Source of the DNA: Embleya hyalina
Lineage (GTDB): Bacteria; Actinomycetota; Actinomycetes; Streptomycetales; Streptomycetaceae
DNA length: 64,000 nucleotides
Reading direction: 5' to 3'
NCBI RefSeq assembly: GCF_003967355.1
Contig: NZ_BIFH01000019.1
Location: forward strand, 310,001-374,000
Position 1 is the stretch's first letter, and the number at the start of each line of letters is the position of its first letter. The position numbers and the translations under genes were made by a program. The notes under the pieces are model-generated. The model saw only the letters and a list, made by a program, of their open reading frames with translations, did not search any database and had not been told where the DNA came from. This document shows, one piece after another, positions 1-9,170 of this stretch.

Positions 1-2
1 GA

Positions 3-350
3 ATCAAGGCCGGCGGTACCGCCGCCGGGGCGCTGGTGGCGGCCTTCGCCCCCTTCTACATGGAGTTCTACAGCCATCGGCTGGGGGAGTTCGCCTGCGC
101 GATGCACTCCCCGCTGACCGTCGGCATCGTCGCGCGCCCCGACCTGATCGTCCGCTCCGGGAACCACCCCACCGCCATCGAACTCGCCCCCGGCCTGTCC
201 CGGGGCGCCACCGTGGTGGACCGCCGGGTCCGGCCCCCGGAGCAGCTGCTGCGGGCCCTCCCGGCGCGGATCATCGAGGAGGTCGACCACGCCGGCTTCA
301 TCGAGGACTTCGTCACCACGATCACCTCCACGTCCCCGGCCGCGCCGTGA
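3..350 (+). CDS. nucleoside hydrolase, C-terminal part (5' end outside window)
   Basis: The reading frame is open from the first bases of the window, so only the last ~115 residues are seen. They carry the C-terminal pattern of inosine-uridine preferring nucleoside hydrolases: a His-Ser-Pro-Leu stretch where the family has HDPLAV, then SRGATVVD, like the family TRGMTVVD strand, and a final helix ending in DFVTTI. These enzymes split ribonucleosides into free base and ribose in the cytosol. The stop overlaps the adenosine deaminase start by four bases (GTGA), which implies translational coupling and a shared role in purine nucleoside breakdown. The usual Asp of HDPL is Ser here; only the upstream sequence would show whether the catalytic Asp cluster is intact. 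Confidence 0.7.
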   Translation: MKAGGTAAGALVAAFAPFYMEFYSHRLGEFACAMHSPLTVGIVARPDLIVRSGNHPTAIELAPGLSRGATVVDRRVRPPEQLLRALPARIIEEVDHAGFIEDFVTTITSTSPAAP

Positions 351-1438
351 CCACCCCCCACCCCACCCCGCGACTCCCGCTGGCCGTCCTGCACGACCAC
401 CTTGACGGCGGGGCGCGACCCGAGACACTCCTCGAACTGGCGGCGGACATCGAGCACCCGATGCCCGCCGAGACCCCGCACGCGCTCGCCGCCTGGTTCG
501 TCGCCGCCGCGAACACCGACCTGGACACCTTCCTGGCCACGTTCGAGCACATCACCCCCATGCTCCAGACCCGGGACGCGCTGCGCCGGATCGCCTACGA
601 GAGCGTGCTGGATCTGGCCGCGGACTCGGTGGTGTACGCCGAACAGCGATTCGCCCCCGAGGAGCACCTGACCGCGGGACTCTCGCTCGACGCGGTCGTC
701 GAAGCCGTCCAGGACGGATTCGCCGCCGGCATGCGCGACGCCCGTACCCCCGACGGGCACCCGGTCGTCGTCAACACCATCCTGTGCGCCCTGCGTACCG
801 AACCCCACTCCCGGGACATCGCCTCCCTGGCGGTACGCAGACGCGGCGACGACCCCCGCCTGGTCGGGTTCGACCTCGCGGGTGCCGAACGCGGCGCCCC
901 CGCCGCCGACCACGCCCAGGCCCTGCGCATCGCCCACGAGGGCGGCGTGTCGGTCACCGTGCACGCGGGAGAGGAGACCGGTCCCGACTACGTCGCCGAC
1001 GCGCTGACCCACGGCGCCCGGCGCATCGGACACGGCGTGTCCCTGATCGAGGAGCTCACCGCCGACGGCACCCCCGGCCCCGTCGGCGCGGAGGCACTGC
1101 GCCGGGGCGTATGCCTGGAGCTCGCGCCGACCTCCAACGTCCAGACCGGGGCCGCGCGATCGTTGGCGGACCACCCCCTGGCCCGGCTCCTGCGCGCCGG
1201 CCTCCCGGTCACCGTCAACCCGGACAACCGGCTGCTGTCCGGCATCACGGTGAGCTCGGAGTTCCACGCCGTCGCCGCGGCGCAGGGCCTCACGCCCCAA
1301 GAGCAACACCACATCTGCCGCACCGCCGTCCTCGCCGGATTCGGCGACCCGGAGGAACGCCACCGCATCCTGCACACCGTCATCGACCCCGCCTGGACCG
1401 CGCACCTCGCATCGGCCCCCCGCACCTCAGGACGGTAG
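347..1438 (+). CDS. add: adenosine deaminase
   Basis: 363 residues, the usual length for bacterial adenosine deaminase, which converts adenosine or deoxyadenosine to inosine and ammonia. Visible landmarks in order: the N-terminal zinc site HDHLDGG (His16, His18), VTVHAGEE (His206 and the catalytic Glu region), RRIGHGVS (His229), and VNPDNRL near residue 293, where the family has a metal-binding Asp followed by a second acidic residue; here the second is Asn. GTG start at 347 inside the stop of the nucleoside hydrolase. Adenosine to inosine to hypoxanthine plus ribose is the simplest reading of the pair. Family assignment is firm; substrate could also be a related aminopurine nucleoside. Confidence 0.85.
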   Translation: MTTPHPTPRLPLAVLHDHLDGGARPETLLELAADIEHPMPAETPHALAAWFVAAANTDLDTFLATFEHITPMLQTRDALRRIAYESVLDLAADSVVYAEQRFAPEEHLTAGLSLDAVVEAVQDGFAAGMRDARTPDGHPVVVNTILCALRTEPHSRDIASLAVRRRGDDPRLVGFDLAGAERGAPAADHAQALRIAHEGGVSVTVHAGEETGPDYVADALTHGARRIGHGVSLIEELTADGTPGPVGAEALRRGVCLELAPTSNVQTGAARSLADHPLARLLRAGLPVTVNPDNRLLSGITVSSEFHAVAAAQGLTPQEQHHICRTAVLAGFGDPEERHRILHTVIDPAWTAHLASAPRTSGR

Positions 1439-1440
1439 CC

Positions 1441-2901
1441 ATGAGTTCAGTCAGCAAGGACGGCCTCGGAACCGGAACGCTCGGGACGGGCGGCCTGGTC
1501 CTGTTCGTCCTCGCCTGCGTGGCCCCGATGGGCGCGGTCGTGTCGATCGTGCCGCTGGGCATCTTCCTCGGCGACGGGGCCGGGTTCCCCGGCGCGGTCA
1601 TCGTGGCCGGCCTCGTCCTGCTCTGCTTCGCCGTCGGATTCGTGGCGATGAGCCGGCACGTCGTCAACGCCGGCGCCTTCTACGCCTACGTCGCCCGCGG
1701 CCTGGGCAAACCCGCGGGCGTGGCCGCCTCGTTCCTGGCGACACTCGCCTACAACGCGTCGTTTTGGAGCCTGGGCGGAGCCGTGGGCTACTTCGCCCAC
1801 AACCTCTTCGCCGACGCGGGCCTGGACCTGCCCTGGCCGGCGTGGACCGCCGTCGCCCTCGCGATCGTCACGGTGCTGGGCCGGCGCAACATCGACCTCA
1901 GCGTCAAGGTCGTCGGCTGCGCGCTCCTGCTCGAGGTCACCGCGATCCTCGTCCTGGCGGTCGCCATCGTCGCCGACCGCGGCACCGCCGCCTTCCCGTT
2001 CGACTCCTTCGAACCGTCCGCCCTGACCTCCGGCTCGCCGGGCATCGCCCTGATGTTCGCCTGCAACATGTTCATCGGCTTCGAGGCCACCGTCCTCTTC
2101 GGCCGGGAGTGCCGCGACCGGACACGCACCATCCCCCGCGCCACCTACCTCTCGATCGCACTGATCGCCGTCTTCTACGCACTGGCCTCGCTGATCCTGG
2201 TCGGCAGCGTGGGCAAGGACCACGTGGTCGACGCCATGAACGGCGACCCCGGCACGTTCGTGTCCCGCCTTTCCGAGCGGTTCGTGGGCCACACCTGGGG
2301 CACCGTGATGCAAACCCTCGTGGTCACCAGCCTGTTCGCCTCCCTCCTGGGCATCCACAACGCGGCGTCGCGCTACCTCTACGCGATGGGCAGGGAGCGC
2401 CTGTTGCCCGGCCGGCTCGGCCGGGTCCACCCCCGCTGGAATTCCCCGACATCGGCCGGTGGCGTGCAGATCGCCGTCGCCGTCGTCGTCATCGGCGCCT
2501 TCGCACTGGCCGGCGCCGACCCCCTGCTCACCCTCGGCACCAGCACCGTCGGACTCGCGACCCTGGCACTGCTGCTCCTGCAGACCGCCGTCGCCGTCTC
2601 GGTCATCGTCTTCTTCCACAAACGCGGCCACCGCTCGCCCGCCCTCCACCTCCTCTCCGCCCTCGGCGCCGCGGGCCTGGCAACCGTCACCGGCCTCGCC
2701 ACGACGAACTACTCGACCCTCACCGGCAGCGACTCCACCACCGTCAACTCCCTGCCCTGGGCCCTGCCCGCCGTGATCGTCCTCGGCATCGCCTACGCAC
2801 TCGTCCTGCGTCGCCGCAAGCCCGCGATCTACGCGGCCATGGCCGCCTCCGACACCAAGCCCCCCGCGCCCGCGCCCGAAGTACCCGAAGTCGCCGTCTG
2901 A
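1441..2901 (+). CDS. APC-superfamily permease
   Basis: 486 residues, about 12 hydrophobic segments, typical of the amino acid-polyamine-organocation family. The start region (TLGTGGLVLFVLACVAPMG) is the first membrane helix with the helix-breaking Gly/Pro usual in this family; further helices follow to about residue 460, then a Pro/Ala-rich tail. ATG start two bases after the deaminase stop, so it is in the same operon. It should sit in the cytoplasmic membrane as a proton- or sodium-coupled importer. The family mostly moves amino acids, amines or nucleobases; from context a nucleoside, nucleobase or related compound is likely, but sequence alone does not say. Confidence 0.8.
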   Translation: MSSVSKDGLGTGTLGTGGLVLFVLACVAPMGAVVSIVPLGIFLGDGAGFPGAVIVAGLVLLCFAVGFVAMSRHVVNAGAFYAYVARGLGKPAGVAASFLATLAYNASFWSLGGAVGYFAHNLFADAGLDLPWPAWTAVALAIVTVLGRRNIDLSVKVVGCALLLEVTAILVLAVAIVADRGTAAFPFDSFEPSALTSGSPGIALMFACNMFIGFEATVLFGRECRDRTRTIPRATYLSIALIAVFYALASLILVGSVGKDHVVDAMNGDPGTFVSRLSERFVGHTWGTVMQTLVVTSLFASLLGIHNAASRYLYAMGRERLLPGRLGRVHPRWNSPTSAGGVQIAVAVVVIGAFALAGADPLLTLGTSTVGLATLALLLLQTAVAVSVIVFFHKRGHRSPALHLLSALGAAGLATVTGLATTNYSTLTGSDSTTVNSLPWALPAVIVLGIAYALVLRRRKPAIYAAMAASDTKPPAPAPEVPEVAV

Positions 2902-2991
2902 CCGGCCACGACGGCCCGCGCCCGGCGCCACACCCGGCCCGTTCCCGCCGGACCCCGGCCCACCGGACACCACCCCGCCCAGGAGTCCTCG

Positions 2992-3894
2992 TTGAGCACC
3001 CCCTTCGCACCGACCATCGCCGGTAGCACCCTGCCCCTGCCCCCGCGCCCCGCCACCGACTCGGCCCTCGGCGACCTGCGCGCCGACCTGCGCCGATTCC
3101 GCGCCGCAGGATTTCGCCACATGGACCTGGTCGACACCTGGATCGCACCCGCCGACCTGACCCCCCGACAACTGCGCACCCTCGCCGACGAACTCGCCGA
3201 CCACGGCATCACCCTCGTCGGCCTGTCCGTGATCAGGCGCAGCATCGTCGACCCCGTACACGCGGCGGACAACCACGCCTACACCCGCCGATCCATCGAG
3301 GCCGCCGCCGCACTGGGCGCACCGATCCTGTCGATCGGCTTCCACCGCCCGCTCACCGACGCCCAACGCGACTGGGGCACCTTCTGGTCGGTACCCGGCC
3401 CCACCGACGGCGAACAGGAGTTCATCCGCGCCGTGCCCGCGCTCACCGAACTGTGCGCCCTGGCCGCCGACCTCGGCGTCGAACTCTCCCTCGAACTGTA
3501 CGAGGACACCCTCGTCGGCACCGGCGCCCGGACCATGCGCCTGATCGAGGCCACCGGCGCGGCCAACCTGGGCGTCAACGCCGACCTCGCCAACCTCCAC
3601 CGCGCCCCCCGCCCCCTCGAAGAGACCTGGGACCAGACCCTCGACCTGGTCCTGGACCGGATGAACTACTGGCACGTCAAGAACTACCGCCGCGTGGAGA
3701 ACCACCCCCACGGCCCCTACCTCGCCTGGCCCACCCCCCTCGCCGACGGCGACATCGACTACCGCGCCGCCCTGCACCGCGCCCGCGCGGCGGGATACGC
3801 CGGCCCCCTGTGCGTCGAGCACTACGGAGGCGACGCCCTGACCGCGCAGACGGCCGGACTGCGCTACCTCACCGACCTGCTGGAGACCATGTGA
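2992..3894 (+). CDS. TIM-barrel sugar (phosphate) isomerase/epimerase
   Basis: 300 residues of the xylose-isomerase-like TIM barrel superfamily (hydroxypyruvate isomerase, tagatose epimerase and L-erythrulose-phosphate isomerase relatives). Metal-ligand-type positions are visible along the barrel: LSLELYEDT near residue 165, GVNADLAN near 200, WHVKNYRR near 225 and CVEHYGGD near the C-terminus. TTG start at 2992 chosen because AGGAG lies six bases upstream; the N-terminus is otherwise unanchored. Lies 90 bases after the permease and overlaps the next isomerase by four bases. It likely interconverts an aldose and a ketose (or their phosphates) ahead of the Dha-type kinase; exact sugar unknown. 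Confidence 0.75.
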   Translation: MSTPFAPTIAGSTLPLPPRPATDSALGDLRADLRRFRAAGFRHMDLVDTWIAPADLTPRQLRTLADELADHGITLVGLSVIRRSIVDPVHAADNHAYTRRSIEAAAALGAPILSIGFHRPLTDAQRDWGTFWSVPGPTDGEQEFIRAVPALTELCALAADLGVELSLELYEDTLVGTGARTMRLIEATGAANLGVNADLANLHRAPRPLEETWDQTLDLVLDRMNYWHVKNYRRVENHPHGPYLAWPTPLADGDIDYRAALHRARAAGYAGPLCVEHYGGDALTAQTAGLRYLTDLLETM

Positions 3895-4355
3895 GCCCCC
3901 GCATCGCACTCGGCGGCGACGACGCCGGAGCCCCGCTGCGCCGCGCCATCGCCGCGCACCTGACCGAACGCGCCATCGCCTTCGACGACTTCGGCGTCGA
4001 CACCGACGACGTTCCCTACCCCGAGATCGCCGAACGGGTGGCCCGACGCGTCGCGGACGGCACGTACGACCGCGCCGTCCTGTGCTGCGGCACCGGCATC
4101 GGGGTCTCCGTCGTGGCCAACAAGATCCCCGGCGTCTACGCCGCCCTGGCCCACGACGTCTACTCCGCGCGCCGCGCCCGACTGAGCAACAACGCCCAGG
4201 TCCTGGCCATGGGCGCACGCGTCATCGGCGTCCAGGCCGCGCTCGAAGTCGTCGACGCCTGGCTCGGCGAGGACTTCCGGGGCGGACCCAGCGCCGACAA
4301 AATCGCCCTCATCGCAGATCTGGAGAGCCGTCTTGGCACGTCACCTGGTCAATGA
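3891..4355 (+). CDS. rpiB: RpiB/LacA/LacB-family sugar-phosphate isomerase
   Basis: 154 residues, standard for ribose-5-phosphate isomerase B. It has the catalytic-cysteine motif CCGTGIGVSVVANK near residue 65 and the downstream LAHDVYSARRAR segment with the conserved His near 98, then NNAQVLAMGARVIG. The N-terminal phosphate-site motif, usually DHAG, is DDAG here, a change that may mark a substrate other than ribose 5-phosphate (tetrose phosphate isomerases of the family also vary here). GTG start inside the preceding stop. Expected to interconvert an aldose and ketose phosphate in the cytosol, after phosphorylation by the DhaK/DhaL pair. Confidence 0.8.
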   Translation: MSPRIALGGDDAGAPLRRAIAAHLTERAIAFDDFGVDTDDVPYPEIAERVARRVADGTYDRAVLCCGTGIGVSVVANKIPGVYAALAHDVYSARRARLSNNAQVLAMGARVIGVQAALEVVDAWLGEDFRGGPSADKIALIADLESRLGTSPGQ

Positions 4356-5346
4356 CCCCTTCGACGCCGTCGACGACATGATGCGCGGCGTCGTCGCCGC
4401 GCACGGCGACCGGGTCGCGCGCACCGCCTCGGGCCGCGGCCTGTACACCCGCGAAAACGATCCGCGCCGACGGGTGTCCGTCGTGGTCGGTGGTGGATCC
4501 GGACACGAACCGGCCTTCCTCGGCTGGGTGGGCCCCGGCTTCGCCGACGCCGTCGCCGTCGGCAACGTCTTCGCCGCCCCCGCGGCCGACCCGGTCGTCG
4601 AGGTCGTGCAGACCCTCGCCCCATCCGACGGCGCGCTGTTCCTGTTCGGCAACTACGAGGGCGACGTGATGAACTTCCGACTCGCCGGCGAGTTCCTCTC
4701 CGACATCGGCATCGCGTCCCGAACCGTCCTGATCACCGACGACGTGGCGAGCGCACCCGCACACAGCCCCCATCGACGGCGCGGCGTGGCCGGCGGTGTG
4801 GTCGTGGCCAAGGCCGCCGGAGCGCTCGCGGACCAGGGCGCGGGTCTGGACGACGTGGCCGCGCTCGCCGGGCGCGTCAACGACGCCACCCGCTCGATCG
4901 GCGTCGCGCTGTCCTCCTGTCACCTGCCCACCGCGGCCCGCCCCACCTTCGAACTACCGGACGGGAAAACGGACTTCGGGATCGGGGTACACGGCGAGAC
5001 CGGCCTGTCGCGACGGACCCGCGGTACCGCCGCCGAAACCGCGGCCCAGATGGTCGACGCGCTCCTGGACGACCAACCCGCCCTGGCCGACTCCCGGGCC
5101 CTGGTACTGGTCAACACCTTCGGCGCGACCCCCCTCATGGAGGCGTACATCGTCCTCGGCGAGGTGCTCGAACTCCTCCGCAAGGCGGGCACCACACCCG
5201 TGTTCGCCCACGCCGGCGCCTATCTCACCAGCCTCCAGATGGCCGGGGTGAGCCTGACCACCACCCTCCTGACCCCCGAGACCGAAGCCCTGATCGGCGC
5301 CCCGGGCTCCCCCCTGACCCTGCCGCCGCTCGGAGGATCACGATGA
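4333..5346 (+). CDS. dhaK: dihydroxyacetone kinase-type subunit DhaK
   Basis: 337 residues matching DhaK, the substrate-binding subunit of dihydroxyacetone-type kinases. GGGSGHEP at residues 53-60 is the signature of the substrate site, and His220 in GVHGETG is the histidine that binds the ketone covalently as a hemiaminal. TTG start with GGAGAG just upstream; it overlaps the isomerase gene by 23 bases. ATP or phosphoryl transfer is supplied by DhaL, encoded next. Members of this family phosphorylate dihydroxyacetone but also erythrulose and other short ketoses; the surrounding isomerases and nucleoside enzymes suggest a ketose derived from a sugar rather than glycerol metabolism. Confidence 0.85.
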   Translation: MARHLVNDPFDAVDDMMRGVVAAHGDRVARTASGRGLYTRENDPRRRVSVVVGGGSGHEPAFLGWVGPGFADAVAVGNVFAAPAADPVVEVVQTLAPSDGALFLFGNYEGDVMNFRLAGEFLSDIGIASRTVLITDDVASAPAHSPHRRRGVAGGVVVAKAAGALADQGAGLDDVAALAGRVNDATRSIGVALSSCHLPTAARPTFELPDGKTDFGIGVHGETGLSRRTRGTAAETAAQMVDALLDDQPALADSRALVLVNTFGATPLMEAYIVLGEVLELLRKAGTTPVFAHAGAYLTSLQMAGVSLTTTLLTPETEALIGAPGSPLTLPPLGGSR

Positions 5347-6032
5347 CCGCCGCCACACCCCCCACCACCCGCGACATCGAGAACTGGCTGCGCGCGCTCG
5401 CCCGCGCCCTCGGCGAGGAGCAGCACCTGCTCGACGAACTCGACGCCGGCGCCGGCGACGGGGACCACGGCGCCACCATGGTGATCGGATTCCGCCGCGT
5501 CGTCGCCGAACTCGACCGCACCTCCTTCGCCGACCGGCTTCCCGAGGAACTGCTGCGCGCGGCCGCCCGCGCGTTCGCCGGCGTCGGCGGCAGCATCGGT
5601 CCCCTGTGGGCGGCCGCACTCCTGCGCGCCGCCCGGACACTCGACGGCCGCGCCCTCGACGGCGCCGCCCTCGCCCAGGCCCTGCGCGCCGCGGCCGAGG
5701 GCATGGCCCACATCGGCTCGGCACGCCGCGACGACCGCACCCTCCTGGACGCGATGTACCCCGCGGCCGACGCCTTCGCCGCGAGTTGGAACAGCCACGG
5801 CGACCTTGCCCGTGCCGCGGCGGCCGGACTCCGCGGTGCCCTCGACGGCGCCGCCGCCACCAGGACGATGATCGCCCGCCGGGGCCGCGCCTCCCGCAAC
5901 GCCGCCCTCGCCGGCGGCCGGGTCGACGCCGGAGCGGCATCGGTGGCACTCGCCTGGACCACGGCCGTCCTCGGAACGGACCGCGAGCCGTGGAGGCACA
6001 CGGTCGCCACCTCCGCGGCATCGAACGCGTGA
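5343..6032 (+). CDS. dhaL: dihydroxyacetone kinase-type subunit DhaL
   Basis: 229 residues, the all-helical nucleotide-binding partner of DhaK. The Mg-nucleotide motif DAGAGDGDHG gives Asp34, Asp39 and Asp41, and a GGSIGPL loop lies near residue 80, as in DhaL. ATG overlaps the DhaK stop (ATGA), so the two subunits are translationally coupled. No DhaM-like or PTS gene is adjacent, which favours the ATP-dependent form. The C-terminal third (MIARRGRASRNA) fits the conserved LGxRSxGHxDPG region only loosely. Functional partner of DhaK in ketose phosphorylation. Confidence 0.82.
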   Translation: MTAATPPTTRDIENWLRALARALGEEQHLLDELDAGAGDGDHGATMVIGFRRVVAELDRTSFADRLPEELLRAAARAFAGVGGSIGPLWAAALLRAARTLDGRALDGAALAQALRAAAEGMAHIGSARRDDRTLLDAMYPAADAFAASWNSHGDLARAAAAGLRGALDGAAATRTMIARRGRASRNAALAGGRVDAGAASVALAWTTAVLGTDREPWRHTVATSAASNA

Positions 6033-6175
6033 GGCCCCGCCCCGAGCACCGGACCCCGGCCACCCTTCCCGGCCGGACGACCCCGTGCACGGCAGGCGGC
6101 CGGGGAGGCCCATAATAGGTCTGACAGGCATGACCACTGGTTCCCAGCCCCCGCGCAGTTACGGAGCGTCGACAA

Positions 6176-6862
6176 GTGACCGTGAACGGAGCCGGCCCGG
6201 AGACACCCAAGCGGGAGTCACACGCGAACCGCATCGCCCGCCTCCTGATCGACGACATCCGACGGGGCACCTACCCCGTCGGCACCCGGATCCCCAGCGA
6301 GCGCCGATTGGCGCAGGACTTCGGCGTGTCGCGTCCCGTCATCCGCGAAGCGGTCTCCACCGTCATCGGCCGCGGCATTCTCGAGGTGCAAATGGGCCGC
6401 GGCATGTTCGTCACCGCCCAACCCGCCGACGGCACCCCCGCCGAACGGCTCAACCTCCAGGACGTGGTCAACGTCCGCGAAGTGCTGGAAACCGGCGCGC
6501 TCCGCCTGTCGGCACTCCGCGAGGAGGACCGCGACACCACGAAGATCGCCGACATCCTCGACCGGCTCGGCGACGCGGTGGCCGCGCGGGCGAGTACCGC
6601 CGAACTCGACAGCGCCCTGCACACCGCCATCGTCGAGGCCGGCGGCAGCCCCCTGCTCCTGTCCCTGTGGCAGGGCTTGCAACAGCAGATCGACGCGACC
6701 ATTCGCATCTCGCCGCACGGCCACACCATGAGCCCCGACATTCTCGCCCTGCACCGCACCCTCGCCGACGGCGTCCTCAAGGGCCACGTCGACGAGGCCA
6801 CCACCGCCTGTCGACAACTCCACGAACAAAACCGCGATTTCCTGCGCGAACTGCTCGGCTGA
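6176..6862 (+). CDS. GntR-family transcriptional regulator, FCD type
   Basis: 228 residues. An N-terminal winged helix (about 15-80; RIPSERRLAQDFGVSRPVIREAV is the recognition part, given here only as its position 40-62) is followed by an all-helical FCD ligand domain with RLSALREED and a metal-type His-containing segment near 180-215. GTG start at 6176 with GGAG ten bases before it. It lies 143 bases after dhaL on the same strand, with an A/T-rich CATAAT element at 6111-6116 in the gap, so it may have its own promoter. Most likely a local repressor of the nucleoside/sugar operon that responds to a pathway acid or sugar phosphate. Confidence 0.8.
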   Translation: MTVNGAGPETPKRESHANRIARLLIDDIRRGTYPVGTRIPSERRLAQDFGVSRPVIREAVSTVIGRGILEVQMGRGMFVTAQPADGTPAERLNLQDVVNVREVLETGALRLSALREEDRDTTKIADILDRLGDAVAARASTAELDSALHTAIVEAGGSPLLLSLWQGLQQQIDATIRISPHGHTMSPDILALHRTLADGVLKGHVDEATTACRQLHEQNRDFLRELLG

Positions 6863-7568
6863 ACCCCCACCGGACGCCACACCCGATCGCCCCCACCGCA
6901 CCCCGAGCCCAACGGCGCAACCTCCGGTGGTCGGGTTCGGGAGCCGTCGTGACGGACAGCGCCTGGGGGCCCGTCCCCGGGCCGGAGCCCACGTGGCAAC
7001 CGAGCCCTTCGACGCCTTTCCGAGCCCACGCTTGCACGGGCTCGCACGACCGCAGTCGCGGGCTGCCGTGTACGACCCCACCGCCGCCGGGGGCGGTAGG
7101 CGTGCGGAAAACCGGGTGAGCAGGCCGAGGCGGGAGTTCGAAGTCGGCCCGTGACCGCCCTACCAACGCCTCGCGCCACACCCGGGGTTCGGCGCGTGGT
7201 GCTCGAATCGCCCCCGGATGATCCGGGGCCGATCCCTTGCGAGGACCCGCGTCCGATCGGTGGGATTCGACTCTCCGGGCTTCGACACGCGCGGATGTTC
7301 CGCTGCACCAGCCGGACGAGCCCGACGGCATCGTTCGCCGAGGTCGTCATCTCCTTCGACGATCGGGCCGAGGCGATCCGTGGCAATTCGGCGATCCGGT
7401 GGATGGACCATGCCGCAGTGCCTCAGGATGGTTTGGCGGAGCGCGACCGGACGACGTCATCCCGTTGCCGTCGATCGGCGTGTTCGACCATCGACCATGA
7501 CGTCGGCCACCGAACGATCTCTCCGACGTTCCGTGAACCCCCTTGTCCGATCCGGCGATCGGGAGGAA
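6863..7568. other. intergenic, no supported gene
   Basis: About 700 bases between the GntR gene and the next operon. All reading frames here are short, Arg/Pro-rich and without a convincing ribosome site or family match. GGGAGG at 7561-7566 belongs to the next gene. No repeat or RNA gene was recognised. Confidence 0.5.
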
Positions 7569-9170
7569 ATGACAGGACCCGTGTCCCGACGTTCGCACAG
7601 TGAGGCCACTCGGCTCCTGTGCGCCGGCGCCTACCTCGACAACGACTTTCGCGGTGCCGTGATCGACCACCTGGTGCGGCACGAGGAAAGACCGGTCGCC
7701 CCGTCGCTGGGCGTCGACGTCGTACCGGTCCTGGCGTACGCGCTGCGTGCGCGTCGCCGGGAGGCGCAGACCGGCGTCACCCTGCTGTTCTTCTGGGTGG
7801 CGTTCATCGTCTTCGACTACATCAGCGGGGATTCCCTGCAGAGCGTGCCGATGGCAGGGGCGTTCGGGTACGCCGTGTTGTGTTTCCTGCTGTGGAGCAC
7901 GCGGCGGAGCGTCGGGCGCGGCGTGTACGCCGTGGACCGGACCGCGCTGCGCAAGGCCGTGCCGGGGCAGCGGGGCCGGGTCATGACGCTGATCCCGTTC
8001 GGCGTTCGGCTGCTGGCGGTGGCCTACTGGGTTCTCGCCCTGTTGGGTCTCGTCCTCGCGGCGGATGTCCACTGGCCCGCGGTGGTCTTCCCGTTGCTGC
8101 TGACGCTGCCGATCTGGGAATACCGTGCGCATGTCACGGGCGTCATGCGCCGCGAGTTGGCGCGCGGCGTCTTCGGCGACCTGCCGCGTGTCGCGCTGCC
8201 TTCGAACGCCCACTATCGGCGGATCGGCGAGTCCCTGGACCGTGAGCAGTACGCGGCGCTCACCATCTACGACCCGCTGCGGCCCTTCATCGGAGTGGGA
8301 CTTCCGTACGAGCCCTGGTCGTTCGCGCTGGACCTGAAGCGCCGTGCCTCGGCCGAGCCGGGCCTGGGTCCGCTCACCGGTGCCAGGGTCATCGAGCTGA
8401 TCAGGCCCCGGCTCGAAGCGTTGCGGGATTCGGCGGCGGCCACCAGTCGCGACCGGCTCAAGGATCTGGAGATCGAGGAGTTCGTCTATCTGCCGGTGGG
8501 GGCGCCGCGTGCCGAGATTCCCTACGACCGGCAGACCGTCGAACAACATCTTCACGACGCGGTGGACGAGGGCGGGGAGGCGCGACGACACTTCCTGCGA
8601 ATCCGGGTCGGCGGGCGGGACGAGCAGATCGGGGTGACCGTGCTGGTACGGGTCCACACCCAGGGCGGGATGCTCGTCCTGGAGGTCGTGCCGCATGTAC
8701 TCACCCCGGTGAAACCGGAATACCGGGCGGCCGACGTGGTCGCCGGGCGCACTCATGACGGCGCGGCCCGAGACGCGGTTCGGGCCGTTCTGACCGCCCC
8801 CTCCGCCGGATTCGCCGCCGGTGTCTGCCTGGTGAGGACCGTGGTCGCGGTGTTCGGGACCTGGCTGGCGGACCCGGAGCGGGCATTGCCCGACGCTCCC
8901 GAGACCTCGGTGCGGGAGTTGGGCAGCACCGGGGAGGTCTCGCTCTTCCAGGAGATGGACATCAGCCGGTACGTGAAGACCATTCAGGACCGGATCACCG
9001 GCGGTGTGCGCGACGCGCTCGCCGACCAGGGCTTCGAGTCGGACCAATTCGAGAAGCAGGTCGTGCAGGTGAGCGAGGGGAGCGTGTTCATCGGTTCCAT
9101 GAGCGGTGGAGCGTTGGCAGTCGGCAGCGGGGCCAAGGCCCGGCACGTGGTGGGGAGTGACGCGAAATGA
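7569..9170 (+). CDS. membrane protein of a three-gene operon, unknown function
   Basis: 533 residues from the ATG at 7569; GTG at 7581 is an alternative because the GGAGG site is only two bases from the ATG. Four or five hydrophobic segments lie between about residues 60 and 190, followed by a long soluble part with a Tyr-x5-PF-x-G-x-G box (YDPLRPFIGVG, near 250) that I have seen in other uncharacterised actinobacterial membrane proteins. The last 35 residues contain a Gly-rich motif, FIGSMSGGALAVG, that recurs twice in the next protein. ATG of the next gene overlaps this stop (ATGA). No enzymatic motif is visible. Probably a cytoplasmic-membrane protein that works with its neighbour. Confidence 0.7.
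   Translation: MTGPVSRRSHSEATRLLCAGAYLDNDFRGAVIDHLVRHEERPVAPSLGVDVVPVLAYALRARRREAQTGVTLLFFWVAFIVFDYISGDSLQSVPMAGAFGYAVLCFLLWSTRRSVGRGVYAVDRTALRKAVPGQRGRVMTLIPFGVRLLAVAYWVLALLGLVLAADVHWPAVVFPLLLTLPIWEYRAHVTGVMRRELARGVFGDLPRVALPSNAHYRRIGESLDREQYAALTIYDPLRPFIGVGLPYEPWSFALDLKRRASAEPGLGPLTGARVIELIRPRLEALRDSAAATSRDRLKDLEIEEFVYLPVGAPRAEIPYDRQTVEQHLHDAVDEGGEARRHFLRIRVGGRDEQIGVTVLVRVHTQGGMLVLEVVPHVLTPVKPEYRAADVVAGRTHDGAARDAVRAVLTAPSAGFAAGVCLVRTVVAVFGTWLADPERALPDAPETSVRELGSTGEVSLFQEMDISRYVKTIQDRITGGVRDALADQGFESDQFEKQVVQVSEGSVFIGSMSGGALAVGSGAKARHVVGSDAK

Noticed and set aside
68-4218. Very long minus-strand open frames opposite the nucleoside/sugar operon (445 and 923 codons).
   Set aside because: They are the mirror of GC-rich codon bias; their sequence is Gly/Arg/Val low complexity, and the + strand genes have clear families and coupled starts.
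6119-6136. GGTC-N10-GACC upstream of the GntR gene as an operator.
   Set aside because: Only four bases per arm match and the centre is not symmetric; chance is likely in GC-rich DNA.
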